NCBI GenBank assembly: GCA_964463485.1
Contig: CAYXDO010000033.1
Span: 1-64,000 of the forward strand
Source: CAYXDO01 sp964463485
GTDB lineage: Bacteria > Myxococcota > Kuafuiibacteriia > Kuafuiibacteriales > Kuafuiibacteriaceae
Reading direction: 5' to 3'
Length of the DNA: 64,000 bases
The position numbers and the translations under genes are program-made. Under the pieces are notes generated by a model. It worked only from the letters and a program-made list of their open reading frames with translations. It was not told the origin of the DNA and searched no databases. Positions 40,434 to 46,705 of this stretch are shown piece by piece (positions within the stretch are counted from its first letter, which is position 1; the number at the start of each line of letters is the position of its first letter).

Positions 40434-40505
40434 GCGACCGACCGGATTCGAACCGGCCTCCTCCTGGCTGGCAACCAGGCGTTCAACCAACTGAACTTCA
40501 GCCGC
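40434..40505 (-). tRNA. tRNA-Gly (GCC)
   Basis: Anticodon arm CCTGG-TTGCCAG-CCAGG. T arm GCCGG-TTCGAAT-CCGGT. Confidence 0.9.
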
Positions 40506-40519
40506 ACGAACAGAGAGTC

Positions 40520-40591
40520 GACGTGGCTGGAATCGAACCAGCTCCCTCCTGTTTATCAGACAGGCGCACATACCGCATGTCGCTTCACGTC
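40520..40591 (-). tRNA. tRNA-Ile (GAT)
   Basis: Anticodon arm CCTGT-CTGATAA-ACAGG. The D arm is irregular, with a palindromic ACATGCGGTATGT. The last acceptor pair is A:C. Confidence 0.8.
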
Positions 40592-40598
40592 GTGAGTC

Positions 40599-40669
40599 GA
40601 AGTGGCTGGGTTCGAACCAACGGCCTCCTGGTTCCGGACCAGGCGCTCTTCCAGACTGAGCTACACCTC
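40599..40669 (-). tRNA. tRNA-Pro (CGG), C33
   Basis: Anticodon arm CCTGG-TCCGGAA-CCAGG gives CGG with C at 33. Canonical D arm TAGCTCAGTCTGGAAGAGC. Confidence 0.75.
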
Positions 40670-40674
40670 GGATC

Positions 40675-40744
40675 GAGCTGATCGGAATCGAACCGACGAC
40701 CTCCTGGCCCCCAGCCAGGCGCGCTTCCAGCTGCGCTACAGCTC
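40675..40744 (-). tRNA. tRNA-Pro (GGG)
   Basis: Anticodon arm CCTGG-CTGGGGG-CCAGG. D arm TAGCGCAGCTGGAAGCGC. The acceptor starts GAGCTG rather than the usual CGG of bacterial tRNA-Pro. Confidence 0.85.
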
Positions 40745-40751
40745 GTGAATC

Positions 40752-40822
40752 GAGGTGGCTGGATTCGAACCAGCGATCTCCTGGTCCCAAACCAGGCGCG
40801 ATTCCAGACTTCGCTACACCTC
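40752..40822 (-). tRNA. tRNA-Pro (TGG)
   Basis: Anticodon arm CCTGG-TTTGGGA-CCAGG. T arm GCTGG-TTCGAAT-CCAGC. Acceptor GAGGTG/CACCTC. Confidence 0.87.
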
Positions 40823-40827
40823 GTGAG

Positions 40828-40901
40828 TGCCGCCGGCCGGACTCGAACCGGCTACGACCCGCTTGAAAGGCGAGTTGCGCGACGCTTTGCATTCGGCGGC
40901 A
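40828..40901 (-). tRNA. tRNA-Glu (TTC)
   Basis: Acceptor TGCCGCC/GGCGGCA. Anticodon arm CTCGC-CTTTCAA-GCGGG. The D arm is unusual. Confidence 0.82.
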
Positions 40902-40904
40902 GAA

Positions 40905-40978
40905 GGTGACGGCCGGACTCGAACCGGCGTAAAACGGTTTTGCAGACCGTTGCCTCGTGCCTCTCGCGCCACGTCACC
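40905..40978 (-). tRNA. tRNA-Cys (GCA)
   Basis: Acceptor GGTGACG/CGTCACC. Anticodon arm ACGGT-CTGCAAA-ACCGT. Discriminator T, the Cys identity base. Confidence 0.9.
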
Positions 40979-40982
40979 ACAT

Positions 40983-41055
40983 GTCCCCGGGGGGATTTGA
41001 ACCCGCCGTTTCCGAATTGAGAGTCCGGGCGCCTGGCCGATTGGCGGACGGGGAC
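40983..41055 (-). tRNA. tRNA-Glu (CTC)
   Basis: Acceptor GTCCCCG/CGGGGAC as in bacterial Glu. Anticodon arm CCGGA-CTCTCAA-TTCGG. Confidence 0.9.
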
Positions 41056-41064
41056 GAAAGTCAC

Positions 41065-41147
41065 GGATGGTGCAGGACTCGAACCCGCTCGACTGTCGCC
41101 GACCTCCGGTTAGCACCCGGGTACCTTGCCACTTCGGTCAACCATCC
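41065..41147 (-). tRNA. tRNA-Ser (GCT)
   Basis: Class II, 83 nt. Loop GTGCTAA on stem CCCGG/CCGGA (outer C:A mismatch). Extra arm present. Discriminator G, as in Ser. Confidence 0.88.
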
Positions 41148-41160
41148 CAATTCTCGCGAA

Positions 41161-41232
41161 GCCGTCGGCCGGATTCGAACCGGCTGCCTGCGCCTTACGA
41201 AAGCGCCGCTCCTCCTATCGAGCTCCGACGGC
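41161..41232 (-). tRNA. tRNA-Thr (CGT)
   Basis: Acceptor GCCGTCG/CGACGGC. Anticodon arm GCGCT-TTCGTAA-GGCGC. Confidence 0.9.
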
Positions 41233-41235
41233 GAA

Positions 41236-41306
41236 GCTGACGACCGGATTCGAACCGGCGACCTCCTACGTACCAAGCAGGGGCTCTTCGACTGAGCTAC
41301 GTCAGC
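41236..41306 (-). tRNA. tRNA-Thr (GGT)
   Basis: Acceptor GCTGACG/CGTCAGC. Anticodon arm CCTGC-TTGGTAC-GTAGG. Confidence 0.9.
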
Positions 41307-41310
41307 ACAC

Positions 41311-41381
41311 GCACTCCGCGGGACTCGAACCCGCAACCATCGGCTTAACAGGCCGCGGCTCTGCCTTTGAGCTTGGAGTGC
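41311..41381 (-). tRNA. tRNA-Asn (GTT)
   Basis: Acceptor GCACTCC/GGAGTGC. Loop CTGTTAA on stem CGGC/GCCG. Discriminator G, as in Asn. Confidence 0.9.
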
Positions 41382-41386
41382 AAACA

Positions 41387-41458
41387 GCCCGCGGTCGGAC
41401 TCGAACCGACGACCTGCGGTTTACAAAACCGCTGCTCTTCCAACTGAGCTAAACGGGC
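41387..41458 (-). tRNA. tRNA-Thr (TGT)
   Basis: Anticodon arm GCGGT-TTTGTAA-ACCGC. D arm TAGCTCAGTTGGAAGAGC. Acceptor GCCCG/CGGGC. Confidence 0.92.
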
Positions 41459-41476
41459 AACGAGACGAGGGTGAGT

Positions 41477-41548
41477 TGAGGGGGTGGGCTTCGAACCCAC
41501 GACCTGCGGTTCCAGAGACCGCCGCTCTCCCGGCTGAGCTACCCCTCA
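41477..41548 (-). tRNA. tRNA-Gln (CTG)
   Basis: Acceptor TGAGGGG/CCCCTCA. Anticodon arm GCGGT-CTCTGGA-ACCGC. Confidence 0.92.
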
Positions 41549-41555
41549 AGAGCTC

Positions 41556-41625
41556 GAGGCAGGGGGATTCGAACCCCCGACCGTCAGATTCAAAGTCTGC
41601 CGCGCTTCCAACTGCGCCATGCCTC
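41556..41625 (-). tRNA. tRNA-Gln (TTG)
   Basis: Loop CTTTGAA on stem CAGA/TCTG. Acceptor GAGGCA/TGCCTC. T arm GGGGG-TTCGAAT-CCCCC. Confidence 0.9.
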
Positions 41626-41628
41626 AGC

Positions 41629-41711
41629 GGATGGTGCGGGAGTCGAACCCACAAGGCTCTTCGCTCGCCCGCCCTCCAAGCGGGTGCCGTCGCCGATCGG
41701 CTTGACCATCC
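41629..41711 (-). tRNA. tRNA-Ser (GGA)
   Basis: Class II, 83 nt. Anticodon arm CCCGC-TTGGAGG-GCGGG. Acceptor GGATGGT/ACCATCC. Discriminator G. Confidence 0.92.
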
Positions 41712-41715
41712 AAAC

Positions 41716-41796
41716 GGAGAGAGGGAGATTCGAACTCCCAAGGCCACAGCCGCGCGGGTTCAAGCCGCGTGCAGTCTCCACTCTGCTTGCCTCTCC
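41716..41796 (-). tRNA. tRNA-Ser (TGA)
   Basis: Class II, 81 nt. Anticodon arm CGCGG-CTTGAAC-CCGCG. Discriminator G. Confidence 0.92.
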
Positions 41797-41802
41797 AGAC
41801 TC

Positions 41803-41886
41803 GGATGGTGGGCGAGTCGAACGCCCAAGCCTGTTACGGTCGCCCGGGTTCGAGCCGGGTGGGATCGCCCTTTCCCTTGACCATCC
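41803..41886 (-). tRNA. tRNA-Ser (CGA)
   Basis: Class II, 84 nt. Anticodon arm CCCGG-CTCGAAC-CCGGG. Acceptor GGATGGT/ACCATCC as in Ser-GGA. Confidence 0.92.
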
Positions 41887-41901
41887 ATTTCCCACTTCGT
41901 T

Positions 41902-41973
41902 GCGGCCGGAGGGACTCGAACCCCCAACCTCGTGCTTAAAAGGCACTTGCTGCTGCCATTGAGCTACGACCGC
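41902..41973 (-). tRNA. tRNA-Lys (TTT)
   Basis: Loop CTTTTAA on stem GTGC/GCAC. Acceptor GCGGTCG/CGGCCGC. Discriminator A. Confidence 0.92.
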
Positions 41974-42047
41974 CTGGTCCGCCTGGTCCGCCTGGTCTGC
42001 CAGAGGAGCGGCGGCTCACGCGCTCCAGACTCTCGAAACTTCCGAAT
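41974..42047. other. 74-bp spacer with triple 9-bp repeat inside the array
   Basis: CCTGGTCCG-type units occur three times in tandem (41973-42000). No tRNA fold was found. This spacer is longer than most in the array. Confidence 0.6.
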
Positions 42048-42119
42048 GCGGCCGGAGGGAATCGAACCCCCAACCTCGTGCTTAAGAAGCACTTGCTCTT
42101 CCAATTGAGCTACGACCGC
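42048..42119 (-). tRNA. tRNA-Lys (CTT), first tRNA of the array
   Basis: Loop TTCTTAA on stem GTGC/GCAC. Nearly identical to Lys-TTT outside the anticodon and D arm. Upstream sequence holds the promoter of the array, which I could not identify. Confidence 0.92.
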
Positions 42120-42436
42120 GTGTCGACCACGCTTCGGTGGCCGACTCATTCGCCGTGATATTCGGTTTTCAGAGAGCAGACCTGTCCGGTGACTCCTGAG
42201 GAGCCTCTCTTCGAGTGAGCTCCGAGCTCGTAGGCAGACATACTCACTCTGAGCCGGAGCTCAGACTGAAAATCCAGACCTATCGAACCGGCAGACCCGT
42301 CCGGCTCGCGCCAGCCGAGACTCACCTGTCACCGAGCCCGAAGACTCGTGACGAACTGACTCATTCCGAGGCTCGCCCGGACAAAATGCTCCCGCCGAGC
42401 GCCTGCTCGAACGGAGCGCTGAAGAACAGAGGGCCC
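42120..42436. other. upstream region of the tRNA array, no gene seen
   Basis: This region contains several short GAGCTC-based inverted repeats (42215-42265) and could form a structured leader. No convincing -35/-10 or ORF was seen on the minus strand, from which the array is transcribed. Confidence 0.4.
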
Positions 42437-42475
42437 AAAAACGAAAAAGGCCGGAACCCTCTCGGGCCCGGCCTT
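42437..42475 (-). terminator. rho-independent-type terminator of the small minus-strand unit
   Basis: On the minus strand AAGGCCGG (42475-42468) pairs with CCGGCCTT (42454-42447), followed by a TTTTTCGTTTTT tract. It lies 29 bp after the stop of the 67-residue ORF at 42504. Confidence 0.8.
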
Positions 42476-42503
42476 CTCGGCGCTCGGCGTCTTTCTCGAC
42501 GCT

Positions 42504-42707
42504 TCAGCCTGGAGGCGGGCCCCTTGTCGCCGTAAGTCGCAGCTCATTGCGACCTTTATCCGCTCCATCGGGGCCGGCGGCGAGTACCGCGGGATGGTCC
42601 GAATTCGCGGATGTTTCCAAAATGGAAGCGACCTGAGCGAAAATGGCAGCCGATGAGGGCCAACACATCTGCTCTGGGCGTCCACACTTTGGATGTCTGA
42701 GACTCAC
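42504..42707 (-). CDS. small protein of unknown function, 67 aa
   Basis: A GTG at 42707 is preceded by AGGAG with suitable spacing. The product starts VSLRHPKCGRPEQMCWPSSA and ends TRGPPPG. It has two Cys but no known motif. It is bounded by a strong -35 hexamer upstream and a terminator downstream, so it is a complete monocistronic unit. It could equally be a roughly 310-nt RNA gene whose ORF is accidental. A hairpin (TCTCGGG/CCCGGGA) lies just before the RBS. Confidence 0.45.
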   Translation of the reverse strand: MSLRHPKCGRPEQMCWPSSAAIFAQVASILETSANSDHPAVLAAGPDGADKGRNELRLTATRGPPPG

Positions 42708-42755
42708 GGTTTCTCCTGCTTGGTGCTCCCGGGATCGCTCCCCGAGAACGTCACG

Positions 42756-42784
42756 AATTTCTACCAATCCATGAACACTGTCAA
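42756..42784 (-). promoter_or_regulatory. candidate sigma-70-type promoter of the small unit
   Basis: On the minus strand TTGACA (42784-42779) is a perfect -35. A -10-like TAGAAA or GAAATT lies 15-17 bp further. The predicted start is about 40 bp before the GTG at 42707. Confidence 0.45.
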
Positions 42785-43020
42785 CAACGTTTTGTTTCCG
42801 AGGCCGAAAATTTTTTTTCCCCCCGGACCCACTCCGGGGCGGGGGCGCGATTCGGATTCGCCCACCGCGCGCAGGTCCCGATTCGGCGACCTCTTCGATT
42901 CCAGCTCAGGTCGCTACGCGACGCCGCGAGGATCGCCGACAAGTTTGAGGACAAACTATGTTCGCACTCGTTGGACACGTCGCAAGGCGGACAGCTCTGG
43001 ATCACTCGCGATGTTCGAGC
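42785..43020. other. gap between the small unit and the first glycosyltransferase
   Basis: This gap holds an AAAATTTTTTTT-CCCCCC run at about 42807-42826 and a GC-rich stretch. No gene was seen. Together with 42708-42784 the gene-free interval is 313 bp. Confidence 0.5.
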
Positions 43021-44055
43021 TCAACGTCGACGAGCCGAGACTGCCTTCCGAAACACTTCGTCCCACCTCGCCGCGACCCGACTCGGTGAGGACCTCGCGG
43101 CCAGCTCACGGCCACCTTCGGAGAGCTTCTTCGCGAGCTCGGAATCCTCCAGAGCTCGGAGGATCGCAGACGCCATGGCGTCCGCATCACCCATCGGAAC
43201 CAGCAACCCATTCTCGCCGTCGGTCACCAGATCGGGCACGCCGCCGGCACGCGTGGCGACCACGATCAGCCCGAAGGCAGCCGCCTCGATCACCGACACC
43301 GGCGTGTTGTCGACCCGATTGGTGTTCAGGAAGAAGTCCGCTGCGCTGGCCTCGCGGACCTTAGCATCGTGGTCCAAGAATCCCGGAAATCGCACGGCGT
43401 CCGAGAGTCCAAGCGCATGCGCGAGCGCCCTGGCCTCACCCAGCAGTCCCTCATCGCGGCCCGCCATCACGAGGGTCGCGTCGCCTCGAGCTCGTCGCAC
43501 TCTCTCGAGGACTCGGACGGCCAACAGGGGGTCGTAAGCCGGGTCGAAAGTTCTCATCCAAAACAGCCGGGGTCGAGGCCGCTCGCGCGTGAGGTGAGGA
43601 TATGATTCCACCCGCACCAGGTTTGGAACCAGCTCCACGTCGAACCCACAGGCGCGCACGGTCCTGGCCAGATACTCAGTTTGGCAAACGATCACGTCCG
43701 CGCGCAGGAGCACCCGGCGAGTCCACCTCGGACGCCGTTCGATCATTTCTGGAAGGGCCCCACCGTGCAGACTCAGCACGAGCGCGACACCCGTGGCGCG
43801 GGCGATCGCGCTGGCCGCATCGGCGTTGACGAACGCCGCGCCGCTATAAGTGTCGACGGCCACCGCATCGAGTCGGCGACCGAGCCGGAAAAGCGAGGTC
43901 GAAATGTCGACCAATCGCGCATAGCGATTCAACTGACTGGAGAAACACGAGACCTGATGGCCCGCTCCTTTCATGAGGGCGGCGACCTGTTCACCCTGGC
44001 CCGGCACAAAACCAGGATGCCTGCCGAGCATCGTGCCGGCGAAACCAAGTCTCAT
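43021..44055 (-). CDS. family 4 glycosyltransferase
   Basis: The product has 344 residues from an ATG at 44055. The N-terminal GT-B domain begins MRLGFAGTMLGRHPGFVPGQ and contains VALVLSLHGGALPEMIERRP. The C-terminal domain has PRPRLFWMRTFDPAYDPLLA and the nucleotide-sugar site TPVSVIEAAAFGLIVVATRAGG with the EX7E-type Glu. It is divergent from the polysaccharide operon that starts at 44118, with only 62 bp between the starts, so they may share a control region. Donor and acceptor sugars cannot be inferred. Confidence 0.85.
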   Translation of the reverse strand: MRLGFAGTMLGRHPGFVPGQGEQVAALMKGAGHQVSCFSSQLNRYARLVDISTSLFRLGRRLDAVAVDTYSGAAFVNADAASAIARATGVALVLSLHGGALPEMIERRPRWTRRVLLRADVIVCQTEYLARTVRACGFDVELVPNLVRVESYPHLTRERPRPRLFWMRTFDPAYDPLLAVRVLERVRRARGDATLVMAGRDEGLLGEARALAHALGLSDAVRFPGFLDHDAKVREASAADFFLNTNRVDNTPVSVIEAAAFGLIVVATRAGGVPDLVTDGENGLLVPMGDADAMASAILRALEDSELAKKLSEGGRELAARSSPSRVAARWDEVFRKAVSARRR

Positions 44056-44117
44056 CTTCGGAGGGCTCCGGAGCGGCCCGTCTTGACCGACTCAAGCCTC
44101 ACTGTCAACGTCGCCGC

Positions 44118-45170
44118 GTGACTCATTTTGGGATCGCGATCGGGCTAGCCGCCTTGGTCATGTCCGTTGCGTGCATTCCCGAGGAGCTCGATGGAGATCT
44201 CTACCAAGATGTCCTCGTCGCCTGCGGGCTGCCCGGCGGCGCGCGCTTCGAACGACCTGACGAGGCGGGCTTCAAGCGTGTGGTCGCCGATCGATCGTCG
44301 ACCACACCCCTGGAATTCGTTGGCGCGGAGTGGGACGACACGCTGCTGGTTGATTGCTCGGTCCGACTCGCCTTCGATCCGGCCATCAGGCTGGTGGATG
44401 TTCGCCATTTCTGGGTTGTTGGTTGCACCGTCGACCAGACCTACGCAGGTCTCATCGTGGAACGATCGAAGGATGTGGTCGTCCTGGGGAGCACTTTCTC
44501 CAATCTGCGAAACAAGGCGATATCGTTTCGGGTCCACGAACGAACCGGGGCAGTCAGCGAAAACGTCCGCGTCCAGGCGAACGTGATTCACAAGGCCGGG
44601 GGCGGAGCCATCGACGTCGCGGCTGAGCGAGCGCTGATCGACTCGAACGCCGCGTGTGACGATCGAGCGACTTTTGCCGTGAAGCTCGCCGGCAGCGGAA
44701 CCGTCTCCGGGAACCTCGTGCGAGAGGCGCAGGGCGGCGCGCTCCTGGTGAGTGCTTCTGCGGCCGACTCCATACTCATCGAGAACAACATGATCGACGC
44801 GGTCAAGGACGGCTTGGTGGTTCGTGGCTCGGGCGCTGTCGACGTTCGCTTCAACACGATTCTGTCGGCGGTGGAGGAAGCTCGTGCTCTTCGCGTGGAA
44901 GGACCTGCGACGAGCGCTCGGGGTAACTTGCTCGTTCACCGAACCCTCGACCGAGGTGTCGAGGGCACGCTCGCGGTCGATCAGAAGAACTACTTTCAGC
45001 GGGGCGTCGCAGGCTTCGAAGTCGAGAACCGACCGCTCGACCTCCATCTCACCGCCGACCACGCCGCGCTCGGATTCGCCACCGGGCTGAGTTTTCCCCC
45101 GCTCGACATCGACGGCCAAGCTCGCGAAGGGGAGCGCGTGGACGCGGGCGCTGATCAGCGCGCGCCCTGA
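44118..45170 (+). CDS. lipoprotein with right-handed beta-helix fold
   Basis: The product has 350 residues from a GTG at 44118. The signal is MTHFGIAIGLAALVMSVAC with a lipobox Cys at residue 19. Repeated short rungs such as VVVLGSTFSNLRNKAISF, SENVRVQANVIHKAGGGAID and ILIENNMIDAVKDGLVVRGS are parallel beta-helix repeats, as in polysaccharide lyases, epimerases and tailspikes. At the head of an exopolysaccharide operon it may bind, modify or trim the polymer at the outer membrane. Catalytic residues were not identified. Confidence 0.7.
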   Translation: MTHFGIAIGLAALVMSVACIPEELDGDLYQDVLVACGLPGGARFERPDEAGFKRVVADRSSTTPLEFVGAEWDDTLLVDCSVRLAFDPAIRLVDVRHFWVVGCTVDQTYAGLIVERSKDVVVLGSTFSNLRNKAISFRVHERTGAVSENVRVQANVIHKAGGGAIDVAAERALIDSNAACDDRATFAVKLAGSGTVSGNLVREAQGGALLVSASAADSILIENNMIDAVKDGLVVRGSGAVDVRFNTILSAVEEARALRVEGPATSARGNLLVHRTLDRGVEGTLAVDQKNYFQRGVAGFEVENRPLDLHLTADHAALGFATGLSFPPLDIDGQAREGERVDAGADQRAP

Positions 45171-45194
45171 GTTCGCACCCGAGCCACCGGGCTG

Positions 45195-46649
45195 ATGCGC
45201 CAAACCCGACCGATCAGAGCGCTTGTGTCTATCATCGGCCCGCGCTACACGGCCGCGGTGTCCGCCTCCGAGCTCGGCTCTCGAGTCGCGCAGGTCTCTT
45301 GGACTTGGATGCTTCGCCAAGTCGTCGTGCCTGCGGCCGACCAACTCGCTGGGCACCCGATGATGAATCGCCTCCGGTACCTGGAACGGGCTCAGTGGTG
45401 GTCGGAGGAAAAACTCGGCGCGGAGCGAGATGAGAAGGTCCGAGCCCTCGTGCAGACTCTCGACCAGATCCCGTTTTACCGGGAGCTCATGGCCCAGCGC
45501 GGAGTCCGGCCTTCCGGGATCCGAGGTGTCGTCGATCTCACGAAGCTTCCCGTGACGACCAAGGCGATGTTGCGATCCGGCTTCCCGGATCGTGTCACGA
45601 GACCGACGGGCCAGAGAACCTACAAAGCCGTCACGTCGGGCTCGACGGGGACGAATTTCGCGGTGCTGGAAGACCAAGAGACCGCTGGTCATTATCGTGC
45701 GGCCTTCATGCTCGCGCTCGAGTGGGCGGGCTGGTCGTTTGGAGAGCCTCATCTTCAAACCGGGATTACTCCAGACCGAAGCCCGGCGCGAAGGATCAAA
45801 GACACGCTTCTCAGGTGTTCCTACTTCACCGCAAATGACTTGTCCGACTCTGCGCTGGACGAACAGCTCCGGACCATCGAGCGTAAAGGCCTGCAGCATG
45901 TCTGGGGCTACCCAGGCAGCCTATTTTACCTCGCGCGTCGCGCTCGCCAGCGGGGATGGAATCGACCGCTCGTGAGTGTGGTGAGTTGGGGAGACACTCT
46001 CTTTCCGTCTTTCCGTGAAGAGATCGAGCGCACCTTCGGGGCCCGGGTCACCGACACCTATGGTCTCGGAGAAGGCGTCCAAATCGCCGCTCAGTGCGAA
46101 CGTGGAAACTATCACGAGCACGCGCTCGACACGATCGTCGAGTACCTCGATGACGAGGGAGGTCCGGTACCCGAAGGTTCTCTCGGGCACGTGACGATCA
46201 CGCGCCTCCACCCCGGTCCCATGCCGCTGGTTCGCTACCAACCAGGCGACTATGCTTTGAATGGTCACTCCCGGAGGTGCGCCTGTGGTCGCGCCTTTCC
46301 CATTCTCGAAGGGATCAAAGGGCGCGCAGCGGACGTCGTGCTTACGCCCTCCGGCAACCGACTCATCGTACACTTCTTCACCGGCATCCTCGAATTCTTC
46401 AAGGAGATAGAGTCGTTTCAGGTCGAGCAGAACGAGCTCTCGGGCTGCTCGATTCGATACGTGCTCGCGCCGGGCGCTACTCGTGAGTTTGAGCCAAGGC
46501 TGATCTCGAGGCTACGCGAGAAAGGCGCCGACCTCGAAATTCGAGTGGAGCGCGTCGAGGCCATCCCGATGACTCGGGGAGGCAAGCATCGCTTCGTGAT
46601 CAGCACGCTCGCCGCTGGATCGGTGGCCCCGTCGACGACAACTCCTTGA
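45195..46649 (+). CDS. CapK/PaaK-like AMP-forming ligase
   Basis: The product has 484 residues. The adenylate-forming signature TSGSTGTNFAVLEDQE (about 151-166), then VWGYPGSLFYLA, DTYGLGEGVQIAAQCERGNY and LVRYQPGDYA, match the phenylacetate-CoA ligase-like CapK family found in capsule clusters. A CRCACG-type segment (RRCACGRAFPILEGIKGR) is the usual Cys pair before the C-terminal domain. CapK proteins are thought to activate an acid that decorates the polysaccharide. Substrate unknown. The stop overlaps a TTG start of the next gene. Confidence 0.82.
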   Translation: MRQTRPIRALVSIIGPRYTAAVSASELGSRVAQVSWTWMLRQVVVPAADQLAGHPMMNRLRYLERAQWWSEEKLGAERDEKVRALVQTLDQIPFYRELMAQRGVRPSGIRGVVDLTKLPVTTKAMLRSGFPDRVTRPTGQRTYKAVTSGSTGTNFAVLEDQETAGHYRAAFMLALEWAGWSFGEPHLQTGITPDRSPARRIKDTLLRCSYFTANDLSDSALDEQLRTIERKGLQHVWGYPGSLFYLARRARQRGWNRPLVSVVSWGDTLFPSFREEIERTFGARVTDTYGLGEGVQIAAQCERGNYHEHALDTIVEYLDDEGGPVPEGSLGHVTITRLHPGPMPLVRYQPGDYALNGHSRRCACGRAFPILEGIKGRAADVVLTPSGNRLIVHFFTGILEFFKEIESFQVEQNELSGCSIRYVLAPGATREFEPRLISRLREKGADLEIRVERVEAIPMTRGGKHRFVISTLAAGSVAPSTTTP

Positions 46650-46705
46650 CTCCCCTACTCGCCCGTGGCCTGGTGGGCCGTTCTGGCTCGACTCCGGCGC
46701 GCTTC

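Noticed and set aside
40501..41452. Plus-strand open frames across the tRNA array
   Set aside because: They are products of repeated tRNA sequence (GGATTCGAACC) read on the wrong strand.
39020..42119. CRISPR-like regular repeats in the array
   Set aside because: The spacing of about 75-90 bp reflects tRNA T arms. Each unit folds as a tRNA with its own anticodon.
42240..42320. Possible extra tRNA (TTCGATA-like T loop near 42285)
   Set aside because: No acceptor pairing or anticodon arm could be built around it.
44145..45899. 584-codon minus-strand frame opposite the beta-helix lipoprotein and CapK genes
   Set aside because: High-GC antisense shadow. The plus strand has clear signal peptide and adenylate-forming motifs.
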